The notes below the pieces were generated by a model that worked only from the letters and a program-made list of their open reading frames with translations, was not told where the DNA came from and made no database searches. The translations under genes and the position numbers were made by a program. From JBCCMQ01 sp039179985 (lineage in GTDB: Bacteria > Pseudomonadota > Alphaproteobacteria > Rhodobacterales > Rhodobacteraceae): a stretch of DNA of 47,602 bases. Positions 35,365-47,602 of this stretch are shown here, piece by piece. The stretch is from positions 1-47,602 of the forward strand of contig JBCDED010000021.1 in assembly GCA_039179985.1 (NCBI GenBank), given 5' to 3'. How positions within the stretch are numbered: position 1 is the first letter of the stretch; every line of letters begins with the position of its first letter.

Positions 35365-38109
35365 ATGGCGCTGTCCCGGCGAAGCGGCCAAAGATTTCAG
35401 GCCTCGATCTGGCCGGGATTCGTGGACGCGATGACCGCTCTGCTGCTGGTGCTGATGTTCGTGCTCACAATCTTCATGATCGTCCAGTTCGTGCTGCGCG
35501 AAACGATATCGGGTCAGGAAACTGAACTCGACGAGTTGAGCGCGCAGGTCTCAGGCCTGGCCTCGGCCCTGGGTCTCGAACAACAGCGAAATTTTCAGCT
35601 GGAAACCGATGTGGCGCAGCTGACCGACACCCTGGGGGATGCCAATGCCCGCGCCGAAGCGCAGGAAGCGTTGATCGCCAGCCTGCAGTCGCAGAACGCC
35701 GCGCAATCCGAGGAACTGGACGCGCGGAACGCCCGGATCGCCAGTTTCGAAGCCCAGGTTGCAAGCCTGCTGGCTGACCGCGACGCCGAACGGGGCCGCG
35801 CCGATGCGCTGACCGCCAGCGTGGCCGAACTGGAAGAAGCGCAGGCGCAGCTGATCACCGAGCAGGAGGCTCTGCAACTGGCATTGGCGCAAGCCCGTGA
35901 CGAGATCGACGCTGAAACCGAAAACGCCCGGCTGGCTGCGGCGCGAGCGGAAGCCGTGGAGGCCCTTGTGGCTGACCTACAGTCCGACCTCGCTGACCGG
36001 GACGCTTCGCTCGCCGATGCTCTGACGCGGCTTGACGGCGCCGTGCAGGATCAGGCGGCGTTATCGGAACGGCTGACGGCAGCGCTGGCCGCGCGTGATC
36101 TTTTGCGCAACGATCTGAATGCTGCGACCGAGGAAGGCCGCTCTTTGGCCGAGCGCCTGACGGCGGCTTTGGAAGCGCAAGAGGCCGCACAGGCGCAGAT
36201 TGCCGCCGGAGAGGAACAGCAGCGCAGTCTCGCGGAACGACTGGCGGCGCTCACGGCCGAACGCGACAGTCTGGAGGACAATCTGCAGGCGGCGGCGGAC
36301 CAGCAGGCGCGTCTGGACCAGCAACTCGCCGCGGCGCTTTCCGCACAGGAGGGATTGGCTGACGAGCTGGCGGCGGCACAGGAAGAAGAGCTGTCTCTCG
36401 CGGCGTCACTTTTGGCGGCGGAGGCGGCCCTTGACGCCGAGCAAAGCGCGCGCGCCGCCGACAGCGCGCTTGCCGCCCAGATGCAGGCCCGGGCCGAAGA
36501 GCTTCTGGCGCAGATGGATGCCGCCGAGGCCGAGCGCGTGGCGGCGCTGGAGGCGGCGGAGCGACTTCAGACCCGACTTGCCGATGCCCAGACAGCGCTG
36601 AGCGACGCGGAAGCTGCACGTCTGGCCGAGGCCGCGGCGGTTCAGGCAATCCGCGACCGGCTGGCCACGCTGGAGACGGAATTGACCGAAGACGAGGCCG
36701 AGCGGCTGGCAGAGGCGGAAGCCGTCGCGCAACTCCGCGCCCAGATCGAGGCCTCCCAAACGCGCCTCGACGAAGCCGAGGCCGCGCGCCTGGCGCAAGA
36801 GGCGGCTGCCCTTCGCTTGCAAGAGGAGCTTGCGGCTGCACAAGTCAGCCTCAGCGAGGCAGAGGCCGAACGACTGGCGGAAGTGGCGGCGGCAGAGGAA
36901 TTGCGCCAACGGCTGAGTGACACGGCGGCCAGCCTGAGCGAAGAAGAAGCCGCTCGCCTCGCGGAAGCGGCGGCGGCGGAAGCCCTGCGCGCGCGGCTTG
37001 AGAACGCCGATGCGGAACTGACGGCGCTGAGCCTTGCCTTGGAAGAACAACGCCAGCAGGCGGAAGAGACACTGACTCTGCTTGCCGCTGCCGAAGCCGC
37101 CCGGGATGACCTCGAGGTTCGGCTGGCCGAAGCCTTGGCCACATTGGAGGCGCGCGATGCGGAACTGGCCCAGGCCCGGGCCGAAGCGAGCTCACTCGCC
37201 GAGGCCTCGGGCGATGCAGAAGGACTGTCCCAGCAACTTGCCGCCGCCATCGCGGCCCGCCTCGCGGCCGAGCGCGACGCAGCCGACCGCCTGAGCCAAG
37301 CGGAAGAGCGCGATGTTCTCCTGCGCGCCGCAAGCACGGCACTTGCCAATGAAGAGGCCCTGTCGGCGGAAAGCCAGCGGCAGGTTGCCCTGTTGCGCGA
37401 ACAGGTCGAGGGGCTGAACCGGCAGCTGAACGGATTGCAGGCGCTTCTCGACGAAGCCGAAGTGCGCGACGCCGATGCGCAGGTACGTATCGAAAGCCTC
37501 GGGTCGCAACTGAACACGGCGCTCGCCCGCGTCGCCTCGGAAGAACGCCGCCGCGCGGAACTGGAAGAGGCCGAACGCATCCGGCTTGAGGAAGAGGCCC
37601 GCCGCCTGGCCCAGGAAGCCGAGCGCGCCGCCGAAGAGGCCCGGCTCTTGCAGCGCTACCGCTCAGATTTCTTCGGGCAGATCCGGGAGGTCCTCGGCGA
37701 TCGCGAGGGCGTTCAGGTAGTGGGTGACCGGTTTATTTTCTCGTCTGAGGTGCTGTTTGACGTGGCGTCCGCGACGCTCTCGGAGGTGGGGCAGCAGCAG
37801 ATCGCGGATGTGGTCGCGCTCTTGTCAGATGTGGCTGACCAGATCCCGGCCGAGATCGACTGGATCGTGCGGGTGGACGGTCACACGGACAACACGCCCC
37901 TGTCCGGCGGCGGACGTTTTCGCGATAACTGGGAACTGAGCCAGGCGCGGTCGCGTTCGGTGGTGCAGTATGTTTTTTCGGAACTTTGCTTCCCGCCGGA
38001 ACGCCTGGCCGCGACGGGGGTTGGCGAATTCCGACCGGTCACGCCGGACGAGACGCCGGAGGATCTGGACCAGAACCGCCGTATCGAGCTGAAACTGTCA
38101 GAGCGCTAA
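35365..38109 (+). CDS. MotB/OmpA-like protein with very long periplasmic coiled coil
   Basis: 914 residues. The N-terminal plug has WPGFVDAMTALLLVLMFVLT, with Asp21 in the place of the proton-binding Asp of MotB, and one membrane helix at about 22-44. Residues 50-760 are almost pure Ala/Glu/Leu/Arg coiled coil with no prolines. They include 28-residue (four-heptad) repeats, five in a row at 231-370 and six at 384-551. The C-terminal OmpA/MotB peptidoglycan-binding domain (765-914) holds VDGHTDNTPLSGGGRFRDNW and ELSQARSRSVVQYV. Paired with the MotA-like protein, it should be an envelope-spanning, proton-driven device. It ends before a bidirectional terminator shared with clpA. Confidence 0.85.
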   Translation: MALSRRSGQRFQASIWPGFVDAMTALLLVLMFVLTIFMIVQFVLRETISGQETELDELSAQVSGLASALGLEQQRNFQLETDVAQLTDTLGDANARAEAQEALIASLQSQNAAQSEELDARNARIASFEAQVASLLADRDAERGRADALTASVAELEEAQAQLITEQEALQLALAQARDEIDAETENARLAAARAEAVEALVADLQSDLADRDASLADALTRLDGAVQDQAALSERLTAALAARDLLRNDLNAATEEGRSLAERLTAALEAQEAAQAQIAAGEEQQRSLAERLAALTAERDSLEDNLQAAADQQARLDQQLAAALSAQEGLADELAAAQEEELSLAASLLAAEAALDAEQSARAADSALAAQMQARAEELLAQMDAAEAERVAALEAAERLQTRLADAQTALSDAEAARLAEAAAVQAIRDRLATLETELTEDEAERLAEAEAVAQLRAQIEASQTRLDEAEAARLAQEAAALRLQEELAAAQVSLSEAEAERLAEVAAAEELRQRLSDTAASLSEEEAARLAEAAAAEALRARLENADAELTALSLALEEQRQQAEETLTLLAAAEAARDDLEVRLAEALATLEARDAELAQARAEASSLAEASGDAEGLSQQLAAAIAARLAAERDAADRLSQAEERDVLLRAASTALANEEALSAESQRQVALLREQVEGLNRQLNGLQALLDEAEVRDADAQVRIESLGSQLNTALARVASEERRRAELEEAERIRLEEEARRLAQEAERAAEEARLLQRYRSDFFGQIREVLGDREGVQVVGDRFIFSSEVLFDVASATLSEVGQQQIADVVALLSDVADQIPAEIDWIVRVDGHTDNTPLSGGGRFRDNWELSQARSRSVVQYVFSELCFPPERLAATGVGEFRPVTPDETPEDLDQNRRIELKLSER
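36055..36474 (+). repeat. Five tandem 28-residue coiled-coil repeats (first set)
   Basis: Encodes residues 231-370 of the MotB-like protein, in register blocks beginning AALSERLTAAL, RSLAERLTAAL, RSLAERLAALT, ARLDQQLAAAL and LSLAASLLAAE. Each block is 28 residues (84 bases). Protein-level similarity is clear, but the DNA has diverged, so the repeats are old. Confidence 0.75.
36514..37017 (+). repeat. Six tandem 28-residue coiled-coil repeats (second set)
   Basis: Encodes residues 384-551, in blocks of the form (L/M)-x-x-x-E-A-x-R-(L/V)-A followed by four heptads, for example LSDAEAARLAEAAAVQAI, LTEDEAERLAEAEAVAQL and LSEEEAARLAEAAAAEAL. The register is exact through all six copies without insertions. 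Confidence 0.85.
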
Positions 38110-38143
38110 AGCAATACCGCGGGACCTGCCCGCGGTTTTGCTT
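38109..38143. terminator. Bidirectional terminator between the MotB-like gene and clpA
   Basis: ACCGCGGG-ACCTG-CCCGCGGT forms an 8-bp stem (38116-38136) flanked by AAAGCAA on the left and TTTTGCTT on the right, so it can work on both strands for these convergent genes. Confidence 0.8.
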
Positions 38144-38162
38144 ATGTCGCTATCCGGTTTGG

Positions 38163-40481
<2,319 letters not shown>

Positions 40482-40661
40482 GTGATGTGCTCCCCTGGTT
40501 TGCTGGGGGTCTGCGACCGGCCCAAGGCTCTCCTCTTAGTCTTAAAGTTCGGTGTTATTCGGCGAGCTTCAAGGGTTTTTTGATGATCCGCTCTGTGAAT
40601 TCCTGTTCGAGTGCCCCTTTCGCAAGCGGTTGCCTGAGAATGTAGCGTCTTCGGAAACGCC

Positions 40662-41429
40662 TCAAAAACGGTCCTTGCGTCCCCTTATCTCTGCAAAAAC
40701 CTCGGCATCTGTGGCATTTTCCACGCCAAGGGCGGTTTTCACCTCGGGCGTGGAGGCCCTCAGAAACGGGTTCGTATAAAGTTCCTCAGAAAGCTGTGAA
40801 GGGACCGTCGGCAGGCCCTTCGACCGGGCTTCCGCAACGTCAGCGGCCCTTTTTTGTAGCGCAGGATTCTCTGGCTCGACGGTCAGGGCAAAGGCCGCGT
40901 TTGCCGCCGTATACTCGTGCCCGGAGTAAACAACGGTCTCGGGCGGCAGGGCAGCGAGCTTTGAAAGGCTGTTCCACATCTGGGCCATCGTACCTTCAAA
41001 AACCCGGCCGCAACCAAGCGCCATGAGGCTGTCGGCGGTGAAGACCGCGGCGGCCGACGGAATATGGTAGGCGATGTGTCCCACTGTATGGCCCGAGACA
41101 TCGAGCACGGTTGCGTCGCTGCTGCAAACGCTGACTTTGTCGCCCTCGCTGACGGCTTCGTCCAGGGGCGGTAGCCGGTGAGCATCCGCCTTGGCGCCGA
41201 TGATTTTCGCGCCGTATTTCTCACGAAGCTCAGGCACACCGGCGATGTGGTCGTCGTGGTGGTGGGTGATCAGGATTTCGTGAAGCGTCCAGCCTCGCTC
41301 GGTCAGCGCAGCAATCAATGGCGCGGCTTCAGGCGCGTCCACCAGCGCGGTTTCTCCGGTATCCGCGTTGTGGATCAGAAACGCGTAGTTGTCGCTGAGG
41401 CAGGGGACGGTGACGATCTCCAGAGGCAT
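40662..41429 (-). CDS. gloB: Hydroxyacylglutathione hydrolase (glyoxalase II)
   Basis: 255 residues from the ATG at 41429. It is a metallo-beta-lactamase fold enzyme hydrolysing S-lactoylglutathione in methylglyoxal detoxification. The metal-binding THHHDDHIAG (His56, His58, Asp60, His61) is present, with SGHTVGHIAYH and the bridging Asp in FTADSLMALGCGRVFEGT, and VVYSGHEYTAANAAFAL binds substrate. The C-terminal glyoxalase II helical domain (NPFLRASTPEVKTALG) is complete. It is divergent from a methyltransferase gene across 62 bases holding a 12-base palindrome. Confidence 0.94.
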   Translation of the reverse strand: MPLEIVTVPCLSDNYAFLIHNADTGETALVDAPEAAPLIAALTERGWTLHEILITHHHDDHIAGVPELREKYGAKIIGAKADAHRLPPLDEAVSEGDKVSVCSSDATVLDVSGHTVGHIAYHIPSAAAVFTADSLMALGCGRVFEGTMAQMWNSLSKLAALPPETVVYSGHEYTAANAAFALTVEPENPALQKRAADVAEARSKGLPTVPSQLSEELYTNPFLRASTPEVKTALGVENATDAEVFAEIRGRKDRF

Positions 41430-41455
41430 GGCATTCTTTCCGAGGGCTGGATAGG

Positions 41456-41467
41456 GTCTGGCCAGAC
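41456..41467. promoter_or_regulatory. 12-base palindrome between gloB and methyltransferase
   Basis: GTCTGGCCAGAC is a perfect palindrome in the middle of the 62-base divergent gap. It could be an operator for one or both genes. A palindrome of this length can also arise by chance in a window of this size. Confidence 0.25.
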
Positions 41468-41491
41468 TGTCCCAATCCTGTGGTCCGTGCA

Positions 41492-42235
41492 ATGCATCTC
41501 GACGTGCTCGACCTGCGCAACTTCTACTATCGCACCGGCCTTGGACGGGCGGCGCAGAAGGCCGTGCGCGAACAGCTTCTGCAACTCTGGCCTGACGCGG
41601 ACGGAATGACTGTTCTCGGCTTTGGCTTCGCGGCTCCGTTGCTCCGCCCTTACCTTGCGAAGGCCCGTCGGGTGACGGCGCTAATGCCTGCACAGCAGGG
41701 GGTGATGCCTTGGCCTGCGGGTTTAGAGAACGTCTCAGTCCTGTCAGAAGAAACTCATTGGCCGGTGCAAACGGGATCGGTGGACCGCCTGGTCGTCCTG
41801 CACGGGCTGGAGACCAGCGAGCACCCGTCCGCTCTGCTGGAAGAGTGCTGGCGGGTTCTCGGCGAGGGCGGGCGGGCCATGGTGATCGTGCCAAACCGCT
41901 CGGGCCTTTGGGCGCGGCGTGACCGGACGCCCTACGGCTTCGGGCGGCCCTACACCCTGACGCAGCTGGAAAGCCAGCTGACGCGCCACGCCTTCACACC
42001 AGAGAGGCATGTGGCGGCGCTTTTCCAGCCGCCGGCGCACCAGCGCTTCTGGCTAAAGACCGCCGGCCTTTGGGAAAGCCTGGGGCGCCGGATGCCGACC
42101 GGTCTTGCCGGGGGCGTTTTGATGGTTGAGGCCAGCAAGCAGGTCTATGCACCCACGCGCGGACTGCCCGATACGGTGCGGCGGCCTGTGGCCGTGGTTC
42201 CGGGATTGGCGCAGCCCGCACCTAAGCCGGGGTGA
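41492..42235 (+). CDS. Class I SAM-dependent methyltransferase
   Basis: 247 residues from the ATG at 41492; a GTG at 41480 is possible. The Rossmann motif I is a loose GFGFAAPLLRPYL in VLGFGFAAPLL. Motif III/IV is DRLVVLHGLETSEHPSALLE and the post-motif is VLGEGGRAMVIVPNRSG, a pattern shared with UbiE-like/type 11 methyltransferases. The substrate is unknown. The C-terminal 40 residues are Pro-rich. Confidence 0.8.
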   Translation: MHLDVLDLRNFYYRTGLGRAAQKAVREQLLQLWPDADGMTVLGFGFAAPLLRPYLAKARRVTALMPAQQGVMPWPAGLENVSVLSEETHWPVQTGSVDRLVVLHGLETSEHPSALLEECWRVLGEGGRAMVIVPNRSGLWARRDRTPYGFGRPYTLTQLESQLTRHAFTPERHVAALFQPPAHQRFWLKTAGLWESLGRRMPTGLAGGVLMVEASKQVYAPTRGLPDTVRRPVAVVPGLAQPAPKPG

Positions 42236-42491
42236 ACCCGCCTGCCTCGCCAGAAATCCCGAAAGTTTCTGCCCCGCAGCAAATATTCTGGCTACGTTCG
42301 GTCGCACCCGGGCAGAGATCCCTTTTTTTGTGGGCCGGAGGGATTCCTTCAAACTCGTTCAAGGCGGTTGCGGCACTATAAGTCGTCTGCTACATGCACG
42401 GCGATTTGAACGGTCGTCTCCCGCGAGCGGCCGTGACTGCCATGCCGGAAAACCACCTCTGCAGGGTGTCCGGCCAACGACAGGGGTGGAT
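42236..42491 (+). promoter_or_regulatory. Upstream region of the atp operon
   Basis: A 256-base gap without a convincing gene. It should contain the atpHAGDC promoter. TATAAG at 42377-42382 (the same hexamer as the rpsD -10) is the best -10 candidate, though no good -35 lies at the proper spacing (CTCGTT at 17 bases). No terminator for the methyltransferase gene is evident. Confidence 0.35.
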
Positions 42492-43052
42492 GTGTCCGAA
42501 CCAGCATCGATTTCCACCGGCATTGCCTCGCGCTATGCCAAGGCCCTTTTTGAACTAGCCCAGGAAACGGGCGATTTGACTGCTCTGGAAACCGACGTGA
42601 CCGCGCTCAAGGCCGCTCTGGCCGAAAGCGACGACCTGCGACGGATGATTAACTCGCCCATCTATGCCCGCGAGGCCCAGGAATCCGCGATCACCGCTGT
42701 CGCCCGGAAAGCCGGCCTTAGTACCAACACCACGAACACGCTCGGGTTGATGGGCGCGCACCGCCGCCTCTTTGTGCTGCCGCAGCTTCTGGCCGAACTC
42801 AGTGCCATGATCGCCGACGCTAAGGGCGAAGTGACCGCTGACGTGACCGCCGCGAGCGCGATGACCGATGCACAGCAGGCGCAGCTTGCCGAGACGCTGA
42901 AAGAGCGATTTGGCAAAGACATCAAGATTAATGTGGCCGTCGATGAAAACCTCATCGGCGGTCTTGTCGTTCGGGTTGGCTCGAAGATGATCGACACATC
43001 GATCCGCGCCAAGCTCGCCAACCTAAGCAATGCAATGAAAGAGGTCGGATAA
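42492..43052 (+). CDS. atpH: ATP synthase F1 delta subunit
   Basis: 186 residues from the GTG at 42492 preceded by AGGGG. The frame is open upstream without family likeness. Delta (OSCP) links the F1 head to the peripheral stalk. ISTGIASRYAKALFELAQE is the typical N-terminus. DENLIGGLVVRVGSKMIDTS is the C-terminal signature. It is first in the F1 operon; the Fo genes lie elsewhere, as is usual in alphaproteobacteria. Confidence 0.94.
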   Translation: MSEPASISTGIASRYAKALFELAQETGDLTALETDVTALKAALAESDDLRRMINSPIYAREAQESAITAVARKAGLSTNTTNTLGLMGAHRRLFVLPQLLAELSAMIADAKGEVTADVTAASAMTDAQQAQLAETLKERFGKDIKINVAVDENLIGGLVVRVGSKMIDTSIRAKLANLSNAMKEVG

Positions 43053-44591
<1,539 letters not shown>

Positions 44592-44612
44592 GCCGCGCGA
44601 AGGGACAGCGAT

Positions 44613-45488
44613 ATGCCAAGTCTTAAGGATCTGAAAAACCGGATCGAAAGTGTCAAATCGACACGGAAGATCACCAAGGCCATGCAGATGGTGGCCGCTG
44701 CAAAACTGCGGCGCGCACAGGACGCCGCCGAACAGGCGCGGCCCTACACCGAACGTTTCAATGCGGTGATGGCTGGCCTTGCCGCCTCGGTCGGTGACAG
44801 CACCAGTGCGCCCCGGCTTTTGACAGGTACTGGCAAGGACGACGTTCATCTTCTCGTCGTCATGACGGCTGAGCGCGGTCTGTGCGGTGGCTTCAACTCG
44901 TCGATCGCAAAGCTTGCACGTGCGCGCGCCGAGGAACTGAAGCACCAGGGCAAGACCGTGAAAATCCTCACCGTGGGCAAGAAGGGCCGCGAACAGCTGA
45001 AGCGGGACCTGGGCGACCACATGATCGGCCATGTGGACCTGAGCGAAGTGAAGCGCGTCGGCTATGACAACGCTTCTGACATCGCCCGCGACGTTCTGGA
45101 TCGTTTCGATGGTGAAGAGTTCGACGTGGCCACGATCTTTTTCAACCGCTTTGAATCGGTGATCAGCCAGGTGCCCACGGCGCAGCAGATCATTCCTGCT
45201 GACTTCGAAGTCGATCCCGAGAACGTCGATACCACGCTTTACGACTACGAGCCGAGCGAAGAGGGCATCCTTAAGGATCTCTTGCCGCGCGGAGTGGCAA
45301 CGCAGATCTTCGCGGCGCTTCTGGAAAACGGCGCCTCCGAACAAGGCGCCCGCATGAGCGCCATGGATAACGCTACGCGCAACGCGGGCGACATGATCGA
45401 CAGGCTGACCATCGAGTTCAACCGCTCGCGGCAGGCCGTGATCACCAACGAACTGATCGAAATCATTTCGGGCGCCGAGGCGCTCTGA
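44613..45488 (+). CDS. atpG: ATP synthase F1 gamma subunit
   Basis: 291 residues. Gamma is the central rotating shaft. The N-terminal helix is LKDLKNRIESVKSTRKITKA and MQMVAAAKLRRAQ. TAERGLCGGFNSSI is the conserved middle block. The C-terminal helix ends RQAVITNELIEIISGAEAL. Ribosome site AAGGGA lies 12 bases upstream. Confidence 0.96.
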   Translation: MPSLKDLKNRIESVKSTRKITKAMQMVAAAKLRRAQDAAEQARPYTERFNAVMAGLAASVGDSTSAPRLLTGTGKDDVHLLVVMTAERGLCGGFNSSIAKLARARAEELKHQGKTVKILTVGKKGREQLKRDLGDHMIGHVDLSEVKRVGYDNASDIARDVLDRFDGEEFDVATIFFNRFESVISQVPTAQQIIPADFEVDPENVDTTLYDYEPSEEGILKDLLPRGVATQIFAALLENGASEQGARMSAMDNATRNAGDMIDRLTIEFNRSRQAVITNELIEIISGAEAL

Positions 45489-45510
45489 CGAACCGGGGAG
45501 AGACCCAGAG

Positions 45511-46935
<1,425 letters not shown>

Positions 46936-46944
46936 GGGGACACC

Positions 46945-47349
46945 ATGGCAGACACCATGCAGTTTGATCTCGTCAGCCCTGAACGGCGCCTTGCGTCGCT
47001 GACGGTGCGCGAGGTTCAGATCCCCGGAGCGGAGGGTGACCTAACGGCGATGCCGGACCATGCGCCGCTGATCACCACGCTGCGCCCGGGCCTCGTCAAG
47101 GCTTCGGGCCCCGACGGCGATACCGAATACGCTGTGTTCGGTGGCTTTGCGGAGATCACCTCGGACAGCGCCAGCGTGCTGGCCGAAGAGGCGCTGCCGC
47201 GCGACGAGGTCACGGCGGAATTCCTGACCGCCAAACTCACCGCGGCGGCGAGCGAAGCCAGCGAGGCCAGCGGCGATGCCGCGGACACGGCAGCAAAGCT
47301 GGTCGCGGATCTCAAGGCGCTGGGCGCAGTGGTTGGTCGGAGCAACTGA
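46945..47349 (+). CDS. atpC: ATP synthase F1 epsilon subunit
   Basis: 134 residues. The N-terminal beta-sandwich (MQFDLVSPERRLASL, IPGAEGDLTAMPDHAPLITT) is complete. The C-terminal helical part is short and Ala-rich (AAASEASEASGDAADTA), with little likeness to the inhibitory helices of E. coli epsilon. Inhibition of ATP hydrolysis by extension of this tail is therefore doubtful. Ribosome site AGGGGA lies directly upstream. It is last in the operon. Confidence 0.94.
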   Translation: MADTMQFDLVSPERRLASLTVREVQIPGAEGDLTAMPDHAPLITTLRPGLVKASGPDGDTEYAVFGGFAEITSDSASVLAEEALPRDEVTAEFLTAKLTAAASEASEASGDAADTAAKLVADLKALGAVVGRSN

Positions 47350-47367
47350 CCCGCATCAAATCCAGAC

Positions 47368-47400
47368 AAAAAAGCGGCCCCAAAGGCCGCTTTTTCTTTT
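47368..47400 (+). terminator. Rho-independent terminator of the atp operon
   Basis: AGCGGCC-CCAAA-GGCCGCT with flanking A and T runs (AAAAA before, TTTTTCTTTT after). It can also serve the convergent prs gene because the A run reads as T on the other strand. Confidence 0.9.
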
Positions 47401-47416
47401 CCAGCGTAGGCGTTTG

Positions 47417-47602
47417 TCAGCCCATGGCGTACATGCCTTCATAGATCGGCTCCAAAGTGTCCGCGTCAAAAAGAGACGAGACGCTGGTGCCGTTCCAGAT
47501 GTTCAGGATGGCCTGCGCAAAGATCGGGGCCGCAGGCAAGATGCGAATGTTCGGAGCATTCTTGACCGGTGTCGTCGGTTCAATGGAGTCGGTTATTACG
47601 AG
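47417..47602 (-). CDS. prs: Ribose-phosphate pyrophosphokinase, C-terminal end (cut by window)
   Basis: The last 61 residues are visible. They include ITDSIEPTTPVKNAPNIRIL, PAAPIFAQAILNIWNGTSVS and the terminal SLFDADTLEPIYEGMYAMG, the conserved end of PRPP synthetase (class I). It makes PRPP, the substrate of HisG in this window and of purine synthesis. The stop is at 47417-47419 and the 5' part lies outside the window. It is convergent with atpC across the shared terminator. Confidence 0.92.
   Translation of the reverse strand, partial: LVITDSIEPTTPVKNAPNIRILPAAPIFAQAILNIWNGTSVSSLFDADTLEPIYEGMYAMG

Noticed and set aside
36055..37017. CRISPR-like or tandem DNA repeat array
   Set aside because: The 84-base periodicity is coding: it keeps one reading frame, with variation at the DNA level and heptad-patterned protein. 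There are no spacers.
34162..38109. Zorya-type (ZorAB) anti-phage system
   Set aside because: ZorA carries the long tail on the MotA-like subunit and comes with ZorC/D or ZorE. Here the long coil is on the MotB-like subunit, and the neighbours are a ChaC-like enzyme and clpA.
42394..42560. Small ORF upstream of and overlapping atpH
   Set aside because: No ribosome site, no recognisable protein and an out-of-frame overlap with the conserved atpH start; it looks like chance.

Overview
The window reads as chromosomal DNA of a marine-type alphaproteobacterium of the Rhodobacteraceae (Roseobacter group). This is inferred from several things: a high-GC coding style; an F1-only atp operon in the order atpH-A-G-D-C, without the Fo genes; xanthine dehydrogenase subunits closely matching the Rhodobacter capsulatus XdhAB arrangement; the hisS-hisZ-hisG cluster; the DUF1489 and DUF2125 families; and two stand-alone Hint_2 proteins. 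I see no insertion sequences, prophage, CRISPR array, rRNA or tRNA. Genes are dense, and many neighbours overlap by 4 bases (ATGA, GTGA, TTGA), which suggests translational coupling.

Left part (1-14.3 kb). It opens with the 3' part of a sarcosine/dimethylglycine-dehydrogenase-like protein, followed by a small exported protein of unknown function and a Hint-domain protein. The rest is transcribed leftward. A long purine operon runs xdhA-xdhB-xdhC, then a nucleoside/purine-type ABC transporter (double ATPase, two permeases, BMP-family binding protein), and ends in a clear terminator. Beyond the terminator lie an aldo/keto reductase and a DadA-like flavin oxidase. The purine genes would import a purine or nucleoside and oxidise hypoxanthine/xanthine to urate.

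Middle (14.6-33.5 kb). dnaE is coupled to a GT-C-like membrane protein. phhA faces a divergent Lrp/AsnC regulator across an operator-like inverted repeat. slyX, hisS-hisZ-hisG and a DUF1489 gene follow. A class II (B12) ribonucleotide reductase carries an unexpected internal XRE-type helix-turn-helix and has a perfect DnaA box upstream. A second Hint protein precedes rpsD, which has a strong promoter and a structured leader. hisC-tyrC-extensin form a coupled trio, convergent with a DUF2125 gene.

Right part (33.5-47.6 kb). A ChaC-like cyclotransferase is followed by a MotA/TolQ-like plus MotB/OmpA-like gene pair. The MotB-like partner carries about 700 residues of coiled coil with 28-residue internal repeats. 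This pair is the best candidate here for an undescribed machine. Then come clpA, gloB, a methyltransferase, atpHAGDC with a strong terminator, and the C-terminal end of prs, cut by the window edge.
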